Positions 8,701 to 16,144 of a DNA stretch of 34,567 nt are shown here, one piece after another. A program made the position numbers and the translations under genes. Positions within the stretch are counted from its first letter, which is position 1, and each line of letters opens with the position of its first letter. Where the stretch lies: positions 1 to 34,567 of the forward strand of contig VBEG01000080.1 of NCBI GenBank assembly GCA_005882115.1. The letters run 5' to 3'. This DNA comes from Chloroflexota bacterium (lineage in GTDB: Bacteria; Chloroflexota; Dormibacteria; Dormibacterales; Dormibacteraceae). The notes under the pieces are model-generated. The model worked only from the letters and a program-made list of their open reading frames with translations. It was not told the origin of the DNA and searched no databases.

Positions 8701-8998
8701 CACCATGCGACACCGGAGCACCGAACACCGCCATCACGGCGTCGCCGATGAACTTCTCCATGGTCCCGCCAAAATGGTCGATCCGCTCTTGGGCGGCGCT
8801 CTGATAGGCGCGCAGCGTGTCCCGCACATCCTCGGGATCGGCGCGGTCCGACCTGCGCGTGAAGTCGACCAGGTCGACGAAGAGCACGGAGACGAGCTTG
8901 CGTTCCTGTTTTACAGGCTCCGCGCCGAGCGGCGCGCCGCAGGCGAGACAGAAGCGGGCCCGTTCCGGGTTCTCCTCTCCGCAGCGTCCGCAGCGCAC
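5759..8998 (-). CDS. Class III adenylate/guanylate cyclase with AAA ATPase and TPR region
   Basis: A 1079-residue multidomain regulator. Residues 3-20 form a zinc ribbon (CGRC ... CLAC). A class III cyclase domain (about 33-205) keeps both metal aspartates (D42, D86), the lysine K82 in EKFIGDAVMAVFG, and N153/R157 of VVNTASR, so it looks active. An AAA-type ATPase follows, with Walker A GPPGIGKS (about 248-255) and Walker B LLIFEDLHWAD (about 368-378). The C-terminal half is helical repeat (TPR-like), as in bacterial LuxR/MalT-like ATPases. It probably makes cAMP in answer to a nucleotide- or partner-dependent signal. The start GTG 8998 has TAGACT six bases upstream, suggesting a leaderless mRNA. 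A second cyclase of this type begins at 34099. Confidence 0.92.
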   Translation of the reverse strand: MRCGRCGEENPERARFCLACGAPLGAEPVKQERKLVSVLFVDLVDFTRRSDRADPEDVRDTLRAYQSAAQERIDHFGGTMEKFIGDAVMAVFGAPVSHGDDAERAVRAGLAILDAVAALKLEARAAVNSGEAVVTVTSGSPTREALAMGDVVNTASRLQTTAGAGTLVVGEETYRLTRSAITYRPVSAVEAKGKEEPLRAWLTIAAGSVARPRPDIEMVGRDRELTLLASIWEGATSDRHPHLVTVLGPPGIGKSRLQREFSGRVHAAGAAVMRGRCLPYGERAAYGAFTQMLRIIAEIYENDPADSARAKLSALITKHLPANEVDETTRYISLLTGLGIDEPALDRDYLFFAARRLLESFAADRPALLIFEDLHWADAGLLDLIEYLATHARDVPIMMVGLARPEFLDHRSGWGSGLFPHTTIRLEPLSNADAAALAEPLLANLDLSRETIERIAEAAEGNPLFVEELTAAFIEGQSLGSDLPTTVRAAIAARLDALPSAARAVILDASVVGRAFWRGVLVDFGGHGDLDDALSALEVRDFIRRVPSSRVRGDVEYQFKHILIREVAYATIPRSLRRERHAAVARYVESAAGQTKDLAAFLAHHWREAGDPDKAIDYLLLAADQALNGWALAEAISLFDAALELAPNDARRRQIRLARGIGRVTLDDYQGAVDDLGELLPELSGRDRVEGLLGWIWGTEWTEQAAETIAGAQEALELAQKLGDQELIAVATGRLSQGLAMRGEPGDLDRGAELGEKALQIWVPGTRSWDRVNHQHMFGEQLYWMGRLADAGALMASVTEAEADPQSLEARLRSASLRAMVLTSTGRYEEGLALFDQTLQLAQRLGRPIRIIQNYSTLPLRDIFDLDEARRRTEDSVEATTGMVGFTMPKAMAMADLVQTALLQGDIATAQAAWRIQWDDSVNTKGWARWLVACRLAAARAELELATGHPIEAVEWARKTIELSEPVRRVKYEIVGRTLLGHALVASGKPKEAIPELRLAVEQADRLGSPPQRWQSRAGLARALYQSGDDTGAERAFADAGTVINNVAAGLARERAARFLAAEQIQEVLKPRPSSRARS

Positions 8999-9082
8999 TA
9001 CCGGAGTCTAAGCAGTCGACGCAAGCTCATCATGTCCCCGTCCCCACCGGGGAGCGGGCTCGGGAGGGGGCTCAAGCCGGCG

Positions 9083-9712
9083 CTAGTCCTTGTAGGTCTT
9101 TTCGCCCGCACGCACGTCGACCTGGAGGTGGTTCTCCGGAGGCGCGAGTGGGCAAGCCCAGCGTGGGCTGTACGCGCACGACGCGTTGTAGGCGAAGTTG
9201 AAGTCGAGAACGACCTCGGATGACCCAGGCTTGATCTCGAGCACCAGCCCGTCGGTGTCCTTGGCGGTGTCGAAAAGGTACCGGCCTCCGCCATACGTCT
9301 CGCGGCCCGATGTGCGGTCGCGGAAGGGGACGAATAGGCCTCCCGCGTACTGGACCAGGCTGAGCACGGTCAGCCTGCACTCCTGGCCCGCCAGCGTGAA
9401 GACGAGCCGGCCCACGCGCCGATACCTAACCGCTCCGTCCTCGCCGCCGGTATCGATCACCAACTCGGTGTCGTCGCCAGGTTCCACGTGCGCCGTCACG
9501 CGACAGGCGGGGTCAGTGTCGAAGTAGCGCAGGCCGGTGAACGAGTCGCGCTCCTCGGGCTCGATCGGCGATTGCGGATGTGTGCGAAAGAGCTCGTCGC
9601 GAGCGCCGCGAAATCGCATCACGGCGTCAGGACCGGTGATGCGGTACAGATCGCCGACCCGCCTGCGCCAGTCGACCAGGTCGAGGTACGGCTGGGGGTC
9701 AGTGCCCGTCAA
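9083..9712 (-). CDS. DUF1684 domain protein
   Basis: A 209-residue protein matching the DUF1684 family, recognised by RDELFRTHPQSPI, FTGLRYFDTDP, GGRYLFDT, the C-terminal LDFNFAYNASCAYSPRWACPLAPPEN and a final VRAGEKTY. The conserved Cys/His-poor Cx(n)C-rich end is intact. The biochemical function of the family is not known to me. The start is TTG 9712, inside the end of the upstream DUF5671 gene (14-base overlap), so the two are probably translated from one mRNA. Confidence 0.85.
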   Translation of the reverse strand: MTGTDPQPYLDLVDWRRRVGDLYRITGPDAVMRFRGARDELFRTHPQSPIEPEERDSFTGLRYFDTDPACRVTAHVEPGDDTELVIDTGGEDGAVRYRRVGRLVFTLAGQECRLTVLSLVQYAGGLFVPFRDRTSGRETYGGGRYLFDTAKDTDGLVLEIKPGSSEVVLDFNFAYNASCAYSPRWACPLAPPENHLQVDVRAGEKTYKD

Positions 9713-11348
9713 CTGCCTGTTCGGTCGGGGTCAGCTTGTAGCTAGCTTGGGGTGGCAGGGACGCGAGCGCGGAATGCACGTCATCTTCTGTCGCGTCCGT
9801 GACGATCAGGGTGTAGCGCCAGCCGTGGGGTTCCAGTGCCTCAGTCGCCTGGGCGGGCTCGGTCGCGGCTGGAGCCGCAATGACCGCGACCTTCGCAATG
9901 GCGGGGGCGGTGGCGGGCTTGGGTGGACGAGCCGCTGCGTCGCCCCGCAGGACGATCCAGTGATAGACGCCTACGCCTACGGCGACGACGATCAGCGCGA
10001 GGTATTGCGCGAAATCGAGGTTCGCCGGGTCGTCCAGGCGCGGATGGGCGCTGAACGTCTGCTGCAGGACCGCGTTGACTATGCCCACGCCTCCGGCGAG
10101 CACCGCGAGGACGCTGCCGAGCAACGCGGCCCACACATAGAGCTTGCGGCTCAGCGACTGGCGGTCGGCCGCCCACGGTGAGTGGCGCCAGTGGGCGACC
10201 CATACCGCTGCGCCAACGATCAGCAGCGTGACGGAAAGGCTGAGTGGGTCCTTCCAATCTGGCGCGGCGACCCCGATGATCGGCGCCTCCGCCAGCTTCG
10301 CGAGCGTCGCCAACAGGCCGAATGCTCCGTACGCCCAGGCGGCGAGCGAGATGAGCGAGGCGAGGTTGGTGTACAGGCGCCGGATGGCCGCCTGCCGATC
10401 AGCCTCCTGCGTCCCGGCGTCGCGCGCCAGCCGCCGCCTGATCAGGACCCACGCGATTCCGTAGACGAGAAGAAGCGATCCAGGATTGGCGAGCTCGGCC
10501 ATCAGGTTGGTCCCCGCGTTCCCTGGGTTGCTCACGCCCAGACCGCGCGCCAGGGCGTAGTAGAGGATCTGGGTTGCGCCGTACAACGCTGAGCCGATAC
10601 AGAACGCGACGACGATGAATCCCTCAAGCGCGCGCAGCGTGGAGTGGCGGTCCTCGCTGATGTGCTTGATCGCGATGACTCGCGCGTGGACACCCCAAAG
10701 GACCAGGCCACCGACGGCCATTCCCGCAGGTCCAGCCAGGGAGTAGAAGCGTTCGCTCGAGTCGAGCGCGAGCCTCGTCCAGGCGATCTGTAGCAACGAG
10801 GCGGTGCCGCCCAGCAACGTGAGCAGGCCGACGAGGAGCGCGATGTACATGTACCAGCGACGGAGGGTCGACGACCTGCCCTCCTCGCCCGCGGTTGTCC
10901 GGTCGCGCCACGCGATGAAGAAGTGGAAGCCCCAGACGGCCGCGAAAACCAGGGCGGCCCACCCGATCTGGGACGCGGAGAGGGTGTTGAGTGGCAGATC
11001 GTCGAGGACCGGCTGCAGCAGCTGCACGACCAGCGCGGTCACCGCGATCATCGCCGCGATCGAGCCAACCAGGCAGGCCCAGTAGAGGTAGAGACGGCGG
11101 AGAGCGGAGGCGCGCTCGTACGGATCGCGCGACGCAAAGCGCTGGGCAAACCAGAAATGGATGCCCCAGACGGGGAGCGCGACGACAGTCATCGCGGTGA
11201 AGATCGCGAGCTGGCCGCGGCTCGTCTCGGCGGTCGGATCGTTGAGGGCGAACAGCAGGATGGTGCCGCCAAGAAGGACGAGACCGGTCGCCAAAACCAC
11301 GAGCGCCGCGGCGCTCACGAGGTAGAGGTAGAGGCGCCTCAGAATCAT
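9699..11348 (-). CDS. DUF5671-type polytopic membrane protein with six repeats
   Basis: A 549-residue integral membrane protein. About six repeats of roughly 75-80 residues start with a basic-aromatic signature: LRRLYLYLVS (about 3), LRRLYLYWAC (about 84), LRRWYMYIAL (about 162), a degenerate LRALEGFIVV (about 238), IRRLYTNLAS and SRKLYVWAAL. Each is followed by two to three hydrophobic helices. This is the DUF5671 pattern. A soluble tail of about 60 residues follows. The function is unknown; the positively charged repeat starts suggest cytoplasmic loops. It is divergent from the Trm112-like gene with only 26 bases between starts. Confidence 0.8.
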   Translation of the reverse strand: MILRRLYLYLVSAAALVVLATGLVLLGGTILLFALNDPTAETSRGQLAIFTAMTVVALPVWGIHFWFAQRFASRDPYERASALRRLYLYWACLVGSIAAMIAVTALVVQLLQPVLDDLPLNTLSASQIGWAALVFAAVWGFHFFIAWRDRTTAGEEGRSSTLRRWYMYIALLVGLLTLLGGTASLLQIAWTRLALDSSERFYSLAGPAGMAVGGLVLWGVHARVIAIKHISEDRHSTLRALEGFIVVAFCIGSALYGATQILYYALARGLGVSNPGNAGTNLMAELANPGSLLLVYGIAWVLIRRRLARDAGTQEADRQAAIRRLYTNLASLISLAAWAYGAFGLLATLAKLAEAPIIGVAAPDWKDPLSLSVTLLIVGAAVWVAHWRHSPWAADRQSLSRKLYVWAALLGSVLAVLAGGVGIVNAVLQQTFSAHPRLDDPANLDFAQYLALIVVAVGVGVYHWIVLRGDAAARPPKPATAPAIAKVAVIAAPAATEPAQATEALEPHGWRYTLIVTDATEDDVHSALASLPPQASYKLTPTEQAVDGH

Positions 11349-11374
11349 CGGCGCAACGGTACTACCATGCGCGG

Positions 11375-11548
11375 GTGATCTCTCAAGAACTGCTTGAAAT
11401 CCTGGCCTGCCCGAAGTGCCATACCAAGGTGGAGCTCAGGGAGCCGGATCAGCTCCGATGCCCCCACTGCAAGGTGCTCTATCCGATCGTGGACGGGATC
11501 CCCGTGATGCTCATCGAAGAGGCAAAGCCCGAGTCGGACGCCGGCTAG
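11375..11548 (+). CDS. Trm112/YcaR-like small zinc-ribbon protein
   Basis: A 57-residue protein from GTG 11375 to TAG 11546-11548. It has CxxC at residues 12-15 (ACPKC), a second CPHC at 29-32, and YPIVDGIPVML, the hallmark of the Trm112/YcaR (UPF0434) family. Trm112 proteins activate methyltransferases by binding them; the bacterial partner is usually not known. The ATG at 11367 is out of frame. TACCAT sits six bases before GTG, so the mRNA may be leaderless. It ends directly against the stop of the convergent protease gene. Confidence 0.85.
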   Translation: MISQELLEILACPKCHTKVELREPDQLRCPHCKVLYPIVDGIPVMLIEEAKPESDAG

Positions 11549-12733
11549 TTACGCCGCGCAGTTATAGCGGCTGGTGTCTTTCAGGGAGGGGTTGGCTTCG
11601 GCGTCGCGGATGTCCGGCGCGATCTCGTCGTCGGTGAGCGCGTAAGCCTGGTTCGGATCGCTCGCCGACGTCGCGAAGACCATCCCCAGGACGCGGCCGT
11701 CGAGGTCGATCAGCGGCCCACCCGAGTTGCCCGGGTGCACGCTGGCCTGCAAGACGTAGATCTGCCTCGTGACGAAGTTCGCGTTGTAGATGTCGCGGCC
11801 CTGGGCCGAGATCGATCCGTCGACCACGGCCGGCACCGTTGATCTGCGCGCGCCGCCGGGATAGCCGATCACCGCGCCCTGCGTGCCCCGCTGAGCGGGG
11901 CCAAACGTGACGCCCGTGACCGTGTAACCCGGCACGTGGAGAACCGCGACATCGCGCCCGGGGTCGAAGAAGATGACATCAGCGCGCATCGTCGTCCCGT
12001 CCGGCTTGGTGATCGAGTGAGACGCCGTGCCGGAGACCACGTGCGCGTTGGTCACGACGTAGCCGTCGCCGACCGGAAAGCCGCTGCCGGTGACGATGCC
12101 GCCGCAGCCCACACTCGAGACTTTGACGACGACGTCCGCGGTGTGCTTCACACCGGGCGTGTCGACCGATGCGGGGATGGGCAACGCGCTGGGCAGGCCG
12201 CTTGGCTCTAGGCCGGCGAACACGGGAGGGAACTGCACGCCGGCGAGGACCTGGGCGACGCTCGCGAGAAACGCCGGCGGACGTGGCGCGATCGTGTCCA
12301 GACCGCGGAGTAATACCGAGCGTTGGATCTGCTGCGCGATCTCCGGGCTCGGGCCTCGCGAGAAGCTGAGGCCGAGGAACCAGCACATGATCAACACCGC
12401 AAATGCGGACAGCGCCGCACCGGCGACCGAGTCGGTCGACGTGTGGACGCCGGTGCGCAGGATGTTGCGCCGGATCGGCTCGCCGACCGCGAAGCCGATG
12501 CTCGAGCCGAGACTTCCTCCGATCACGAGCACAAGCACCGCCCCCAACGGACGCGCGCTCGAGTTGTTGATCTGCAGGTAATCGAGGACAAATCTGGCCG
12601 ACGAGGCGCCGAGAAGGACGCCGACCAGCAGGCCGAAGTACTGGGCCAGCGAGAGCCAGAAGCCGCGCCGGTATCCGTTCGCGAGCCCGACCAGGGCGGC
12701 GATGAGAATGAGGACGTCGATGAGGTTGAACAC
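11549..12733 (-). CDS. MarP-like membrane serine protease (CvpA + trypsin-like domain)
   Basis: 394 residues. An N-terminal CvpA-like four-helix membrane domain (about 1-125, MFNLIDVLILIAALVGLANG start) is followed by a secreted chymotrypsin-fold protease. The catalytic triad is visible: H231 (TNAHVV), D261 (PGRDVAVLHV) and S337 (HPGNSGGPL). Two cysteines, C210 and C392, match the spacing of the disulfide in mycobacterial MarP (Rv3671c), a periplasmic protease needed for acid resistance. Length and domain order match MarP closely. Substrates are probably envelope proteins. It is a single gene, with its start 69 bases from the small plus-strand membrane frame. Confidence 0.9.
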   Translation of the reverse strand: MFNLIDVLILIAALVGLANGYRRGFWLSLAQYFGLLVGVLLGASSARFVLDYLQINNSSARPLGAVLVLVIGGSLGSSIGFAVGEPIRRNILRTGVHTSTDSVAGAALSAFAVLIMCWFLGLSFSRGPSPEIAQQIQRSVLLRGLDTIAPRPPAFLASVAQVLAGVQFPPVFAGLEPSGLPSALPIPASVDTPGVKHTADVVVKVSSVGCGGIVTGSGFPVGDGYVVTNAHVVSGTASHSITKPDGTTMRADVIFFDPGRDVAVLHVPGYTVTGVTFGPAQRGTQGAVIGYPGGARRSTVPAVVDGSISAQGRDIYNANFVTRQIYVLQASVHPGNSGGPLIDLDGRVLGMVFATSASDPNQAYALTDDEIAPDIRDAEANPSLKDTSRYNCAA

Positions 12734-12802
12734 GGGCTCTGTTTGGTAACACCCTACCGGGACTAACCGCTCGAAGATTCACGCTCGGAGATAATTACGT
12801 CC

Positions 12803-12982
12803 GTGGTCTACCTTGCCGGGGAGTGGGTGCCCGCCTGGCTGTGGATGAGCATGACCTTCCTTGTCGCGACCCTGGGCGTGTGTGGCCTCGGTTGGTGGGT
12901 GCTGCGTGGAGACGCTCGCAATCGGGCCGCGGAAGAGCTCGTCGACGAGACCCAAGCCGAGGCTGAGGTAGTCAAGCACTAA
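12803..12982 (+). CDS. 59-residue single-helix membrane protein
   Basis: The frame runs from GTG 12803 to TAA 12980-12982. One hydrophobic helix (about 11-34, WLWMSMTFLVATLGVCGLGWWVL truncated here to its key Trp/Leu pattern) is followed by an acidic cytoplasm-type tail (ARNRAAEELVDET). It is convergent with ctaD and lies at the edge of the oxidase cluster, so it might be a small oxidase accessory subunit, but I recognise no family. A weak GGAG is 12 bases before the start. Codon use resembles the neighbours. Confidence 0.5.
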   Translation: MVYLAGEWVPAWLWMSMTFLVATLGVCGLGWWVLRGDARNRAAEELVDETQAEAEVVKH

Positions 12983-13050
12983 GCCACTCCGTCGGCCCCA
13001 TCCCCGGCTTTTTGCCTCACGGCATCTTCGACTCCGCGGGGGCCCTGAGG

Positions 13051-13080
13051 CCGGGTACTTCCCCGCAAGCGGGGCAGAGT
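13051..13080 (-). terminator. 3'-end hairpin after ctaD (repeat copy 2)
   Basis: On the minus strand, following TA of the ctaD stop TAA, the sequence is ACTCTGCCCCGCTTGCGGGG then AAGTACCCGG. CCCCGC-TT-GCGGGG (13061-13074) is a perfect 6-bp stem. 28 of 30 bases equal the copy after tRNA-Val, on the opposite strand. There is no T run. Confidence 0.6.
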
Positions 13081-14729
13081 TAGGCCGGCACCGGCTCGTG
13101 CTCCGCCAGCTCGCCGGCTTCACGCAGGTCGCGTACGGGCATGAAGCTCCGCACCGGCGGCACCCGTTCAAAGTTGTAGGGCGGTGGGGGAGACGTCGTC
13201 GCCCACTCGAGCGTGTTCCCTTGCCATGGGTCGTTGCCCGCGATCTCGCCTTGGGTCCAGCTGTGGATCACATTGATCAGGAACAGCAGGATGGAGATCG
13301 CGATCAGGAACGACGAGATCGTGATGATCATGTTGGTGGCTGCCCATGCCTCGTTCGAGTAGGTCCAGATCCGCCGCGGCATTCCCTCGAGCCCCAGCGT
13401 GTGCATGATCAAGAACGTGCCGTTGAAGCCGATGAAGACGGTCCAGAAGTTCCACTCGCCCAACCTCCGGTTGAGCAGCCGGCCGGTGATCTTGGGGAAC
13501 CAGTAGTAGATCCCCGCCAGGATCGCGAACACGCTTCCACCGAACAGCACGTAGTGGAGGTGGGCGACGACGAAGTACGACTGGTGCAGCTGGGTGTCCA
13601 CCGGCACTGACGCGAGGTAGATGCCGGTGATGCCGCCGATCAGAAACGTGGCCAGGAAGCCGAAGACGAACTTGATCGGGACCGTGAAGTCGATCGAGCC
13701 CCACCACATGGTGGCGATCCAGTTGAAGAACTTGATGCCGGTCGGGACCGCGATCAGCATCGTCATCAGCATGAAGAAGCCCTCGACGTAGGTGTTCATG
13801 CCGACAGTGAACATGTGGTGCGCCCACACGGTCATGGACAGGAAGACGATGCCGAAGAGCGCCGCGACCATCGACATGTAACCGAAGATCGGCTTGCGCG
13901 CGAACACCGGAACGATCTCAGAGATCAGCCCGAACGCCGGGAGGATCATCACGTAGACCTCCGGGTGGCCGAAGAACCAGAACAGGTGCTGATACAGCAC
14001 CGGCCTGCCCGCGGTCGTGAAGAACTGGGTGCCGAGCTGGCGGTCGAACTCGACCAGGATCATCGCGGCGGCAAGCGGCGCGCCCACGATGAGGAGGAGG
14101 ATCGAGGTCGAGATCTGGGCCCAGACGAAGAGCGGCAGGCGCGAGAACCGCATCCCCGGCGCTCGGAGGGCGACGATCGTGGTCAGGAAGTTGGTCGACG
14201 CCATGATCCCGCTGATCGCCCAGACGATGATGCTCATCGCCCAGAAGTCGACGCCGAGACTGTGCCCCTGGAACGCCTTCTCGGTCAGCGGCGCGTAGCC
14301 GGTCCATCCGGCGTTCAGCCCACCGCCCGTGAGGAAGCCGCAGTAGTACAGGATGATCGACACCGGGATGAGCCAGAAGCCGAGCAGGTTGACGCGCGGA
14401 AACGCCATGTCGCGCGCGCCGATCATGATCGGCACCATGTAGTTCGCGATCCCGGTGACGAAGATCGTGACGAAGAAAAAGATCATCGTCACGCCGTGCG
14501 CCGAGATGAGCTGGTTGTAGGTCTCGGCGTCGACGATCCGGAGGTTGGGCTGCGACAGCTGCAGCCGGATGATCAGCGCGAAGATCCCTCCGATGACGAA
14601 GCTGATCAGCGATGTGACCATGTACATGATCCCGATCAGCTTGTGATCGGTCGTCGTCAGCCAGAGGCTGATCGGCTTGAAGAATGTGTCGTCGTAAGCC
14701 TTCGGCCTGGGTAGGGTTGTGGTGGCCAT
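13080..14729 (-). CDS. ctaD: Cytochrome c oxidase subunit I (aa3 type, A1 family)
   Basis: A 549-residue heme-copper oxidase catalytic subunit with 12 membrane helices. The metal ligands are all present: H78 (heme a), H255/Y259 in FGHPEVY, H304 and H305 (CuB), and H390/H392 in VAHLHYV (hemes a3 and a). E257 of HPEVY marks the D-channel of A1-type oxidases, and K333 in VPTGIKFFNW the K-channel. It reduces oxygen to water and pumps protons. It sits 12 bases after ctaC on the same strand. A 3' hairpin overlaps its stop codon. Confidence 0.98.
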   Translation of the reverse strand: MATTTLPRPKAYDDTFFKPISLWLTTTDHKLIGIMYMVTSLISFVIGGIFALIIRLQLSQPNLRIVDAETYNQLISAHGVTMIFFFVTIFVTGIANYMVPIMIGARDMAFPRVNLLGFWLIPVSIILYYCGFLTGGGLNAGWTGYAPLTEKAFQGHSLGVDFWAMSIIVWAISGIMASTNFLTTIVALRAPGMRFSRLPLFVWAQISTSILLLIVGAPLAAAMILVEFDRQLGTQFFTTAGRPVLYQHLFWFFGHPEVYVMILPAFGLISEIVPVFARKPIFGYMSMVAALFGIVFLSMTVWAHHMFTVGMNTYVEGFFMLMTMLIAVPTGIKFFNWIATMWWGSIDFTVPIKFVFGFLATFLIGGITGIYLASVPVDTQLHQSYFVVAHLHYVLFGGSVFAILAGIYYWFPKITGRLLNRRLGEWNFWTVFIGFNGTFLIMHTLGLEGMPRRIWTYSNEAWAATNMIITISSFLIAISILLFLINVIHSWTQGEIAGNDPWQGNTLEWATTSPPPPYNFERVPPVRSFMPVRDLREAGELAEHEPVPA

Positions 14730-14741
14730 CCGCTTTCTATC

Positions 14742-15542
14742 CTACTTTGAGGGCGACGGAGAAGCTGAAGGTGAAGGCGCCGGTTTCTGCTTCGCCATCC
14801 ATGCGTCGAATTCGGGCTGATCCATGGCCTGGACGATGATCTGCATCGAAGCGTGGCCCGCGCCGCAGAGCTCCGCGCACTCGCCGCGCCACTGGCCCGT
14901 CTGGTCGATCTTCAGCCAGGAGAAGTTGTCGTAGCCGGGCACGGCGTCGGTCTTGCCCGAGACTGCCGGCACCCACCACGAGTGGATGACGTCGGTGGCG
15001 CGGAACTGGAGCTTGACCAACGTGTGCGTGGGCACGACGAACGGCACAACCGGGGCGGCGAGGCTGCCCTCCTGGTGCACCACGACTCCGTTCTCATACT
15101 GATAGTCCCATCCGAACTGGTGGCCGCTGATGATCACGGTCATCTGCGGATTGCTGATCGGCTGGAAGTCCTTCTGGAGCTCGGCGAAGCTGTACGCGGC
15201 GATCGCGAGCACGATGACCAGCGGGGCGATCGTCCACGCGATCTCGAGGCCCGTGTGGCCGTGGACCTGCGGCGGCACGTAGCCGACCGGCTGCGCTGAG
15301 CGCCGGTACCGGATCACCACCCACAGCAGCGCCGCCTCGACACCGACGAACACCACGATCGCCATCAGCGAGATGCCGACGTAGGTGTCGTAGATGTTCT
15401 TTCCGTTCGCCGAAACCGGGTCGGGAAAGATCGGATGCACCCCACCCAGATCGCAGGCGCTGAGCACGAACAGCAGGGCCGCGATGCCGGCGAGTGCAAT
15501 CAGCAGGCGTGCGCCGCGTCCGAGGGGCCCCCGCGAATTCAA
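14742..15542 (-). CDS. ctaC: Cytochrome c oxidase subunit II, lipoprotein
   Basis: About 266 residues from TTG 15542. This start gives a clean lipoprotein signal (RGPLGRGAR, then a hydrophobic stretch ending LSAC, C30). The longer open frame upstream lacks a signal and overlaps the divergent gene's leader. Two membrane helices lie at about 55-78 and 95-120, then a cupredoxin domain with a complete CuA site: H187, C222, C226, H230, M233 (HSWW ... CAELCGAGHASM). It takes electrons from cytochrome c or a copper protein and passes them to CtaD. It ends in a Pro/Ser tail (PSPSASPSPSK) like that of the nearby FKBP. The TTG lies within a strong hairpin. Confidence 0.93.
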   Translation of the reverse strand: MNSRGPLGRGARLLIALAGIAALLFVLSACDLGGVHPIFPDPVSANGKNIYDTYVGISLMAIVVFVGVEAALLWVVIRYRRSAQPVGYVPPQVHGHTGLEIAWTIAPLVIVLAIAAYSFAELQKDFQPISNPQMTVIISGHQFGWDYQYENGVVVHQEGSLAAPVVPFVVPTHTLVKLQFRATDVIHSWWVPAVSGKTDAVPGYDNFSWLKIDQTGQWRGECAELCGAGHASMQIIVQAMDQPEFDAWMAKQKPAPSPSASPSPSK

Positions 15543-15560
15543 GGCGAAGCCTGCGAATTC
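15535..15560 (-). promoter_or_regulatory. Hairpin covering the ctaC start codon
   Basis: Two GAATTC blocks (15535-15540 and 15555-15560) flank AGGC-GAA-GCCT (15542-15552). In the minus-strand mRNA they can pair into one long stem with small bulges, and the TTG start (15540-15542) is inside it. This could limit ctaC translation; it may also just mean the real start is elsewhere. Confidence 0.35.
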
Positions 15561-15652
15561 GTGGGGATTTGCTTCACGAGCTTGAAGTATATCGGCGGCC
15601 CAATTGCAACCCGGCCTCGCCTCACCCGACCCGATAGAATCCGAAATCGATT

Positions 15653-16144
15653 GTGCCCGTAGCCCGCAAGCCTCGCTACGTCGACGTGGCCAACCCGAGC
15701 CTGTCTGTCGAGTGCCCACGCTGCGGCTTGCTGACAGCCCGGTTCATCGACCAGTGCCGGAACTGCGGGTACAAACTGTGGCCGTCGAGCGAGATGGCCT
15801 CCGCTGCGTTCAAAGCGTGGCGAGACGCCGACCCGTCGCGGAAGGACGCATCGCGATTCGACCTTGACGTTCCCGAGGAGCCGGCCGACGTGACGATCGA
15901 CTACGCCGCCCGCGCCCATGAGCTCGGCATCCACCTGTTTCCCAACAGCAACTACCCGTTCATCATCTGCGTCGGCGCTCTGTTCCTGGCGCTGGGCGCG
16001 ATTCCGTTTTCGGGCACCATCCGCGTCGTGCTGGCGGTGATCGGCGGGCTGATCTTCCTATATGGCATCGTGGGGTGGGTGCTCGTCGAAGACGTGCGTA
16101 TGTTCCCCGCAGAAACGCCTTCCACGCACGAGGCACCCCACTGA
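15653..16144 (+). CDS. Zinc-ribbon two-helix membrane protein, probable oxidase accessory subunit
   Basis: 163 residues from GTG 15653. A zinc ribbon at about 21-38 (CPRC ... CRNC) is followed by a charged segment and two membrane helices (about 100-122 and 124-146), ending GWVLVEDVRMFPAE. The second half resembles actinobacterial/Chloroflexota cytochrome oxidase subunit IV in size and helix pattern. An N-terminal zinc ribbon on such a subunit is unusual. TGATG couples it to ctaE (stop 16142-16144, ATG 16144), strong support for a joint role in the oxidase. Confidence 0.75.
   Translation: MPVARKPRYVDVANPSLSVECPRCGLLTARFIDQCRNCGYKLWPSSEMASAAFKAWRDADPSRKDASRFDLDVPEEPADVTIDYAARAHELGIHLFPNSNYPFIICVGALFLALGAIPFSGTIRVVLAVIGGLIFLYGIVGWVLVEDVRMFPAETPSTHEAPH

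Noticed and set aside
9030-9075. G/C-rich hairpin CCCC/GGGG upstream of the large cyclase gene
   Set aside because: Short stem in generally G/C-rich sequence; not clearly above chance and not part of the repeat family.
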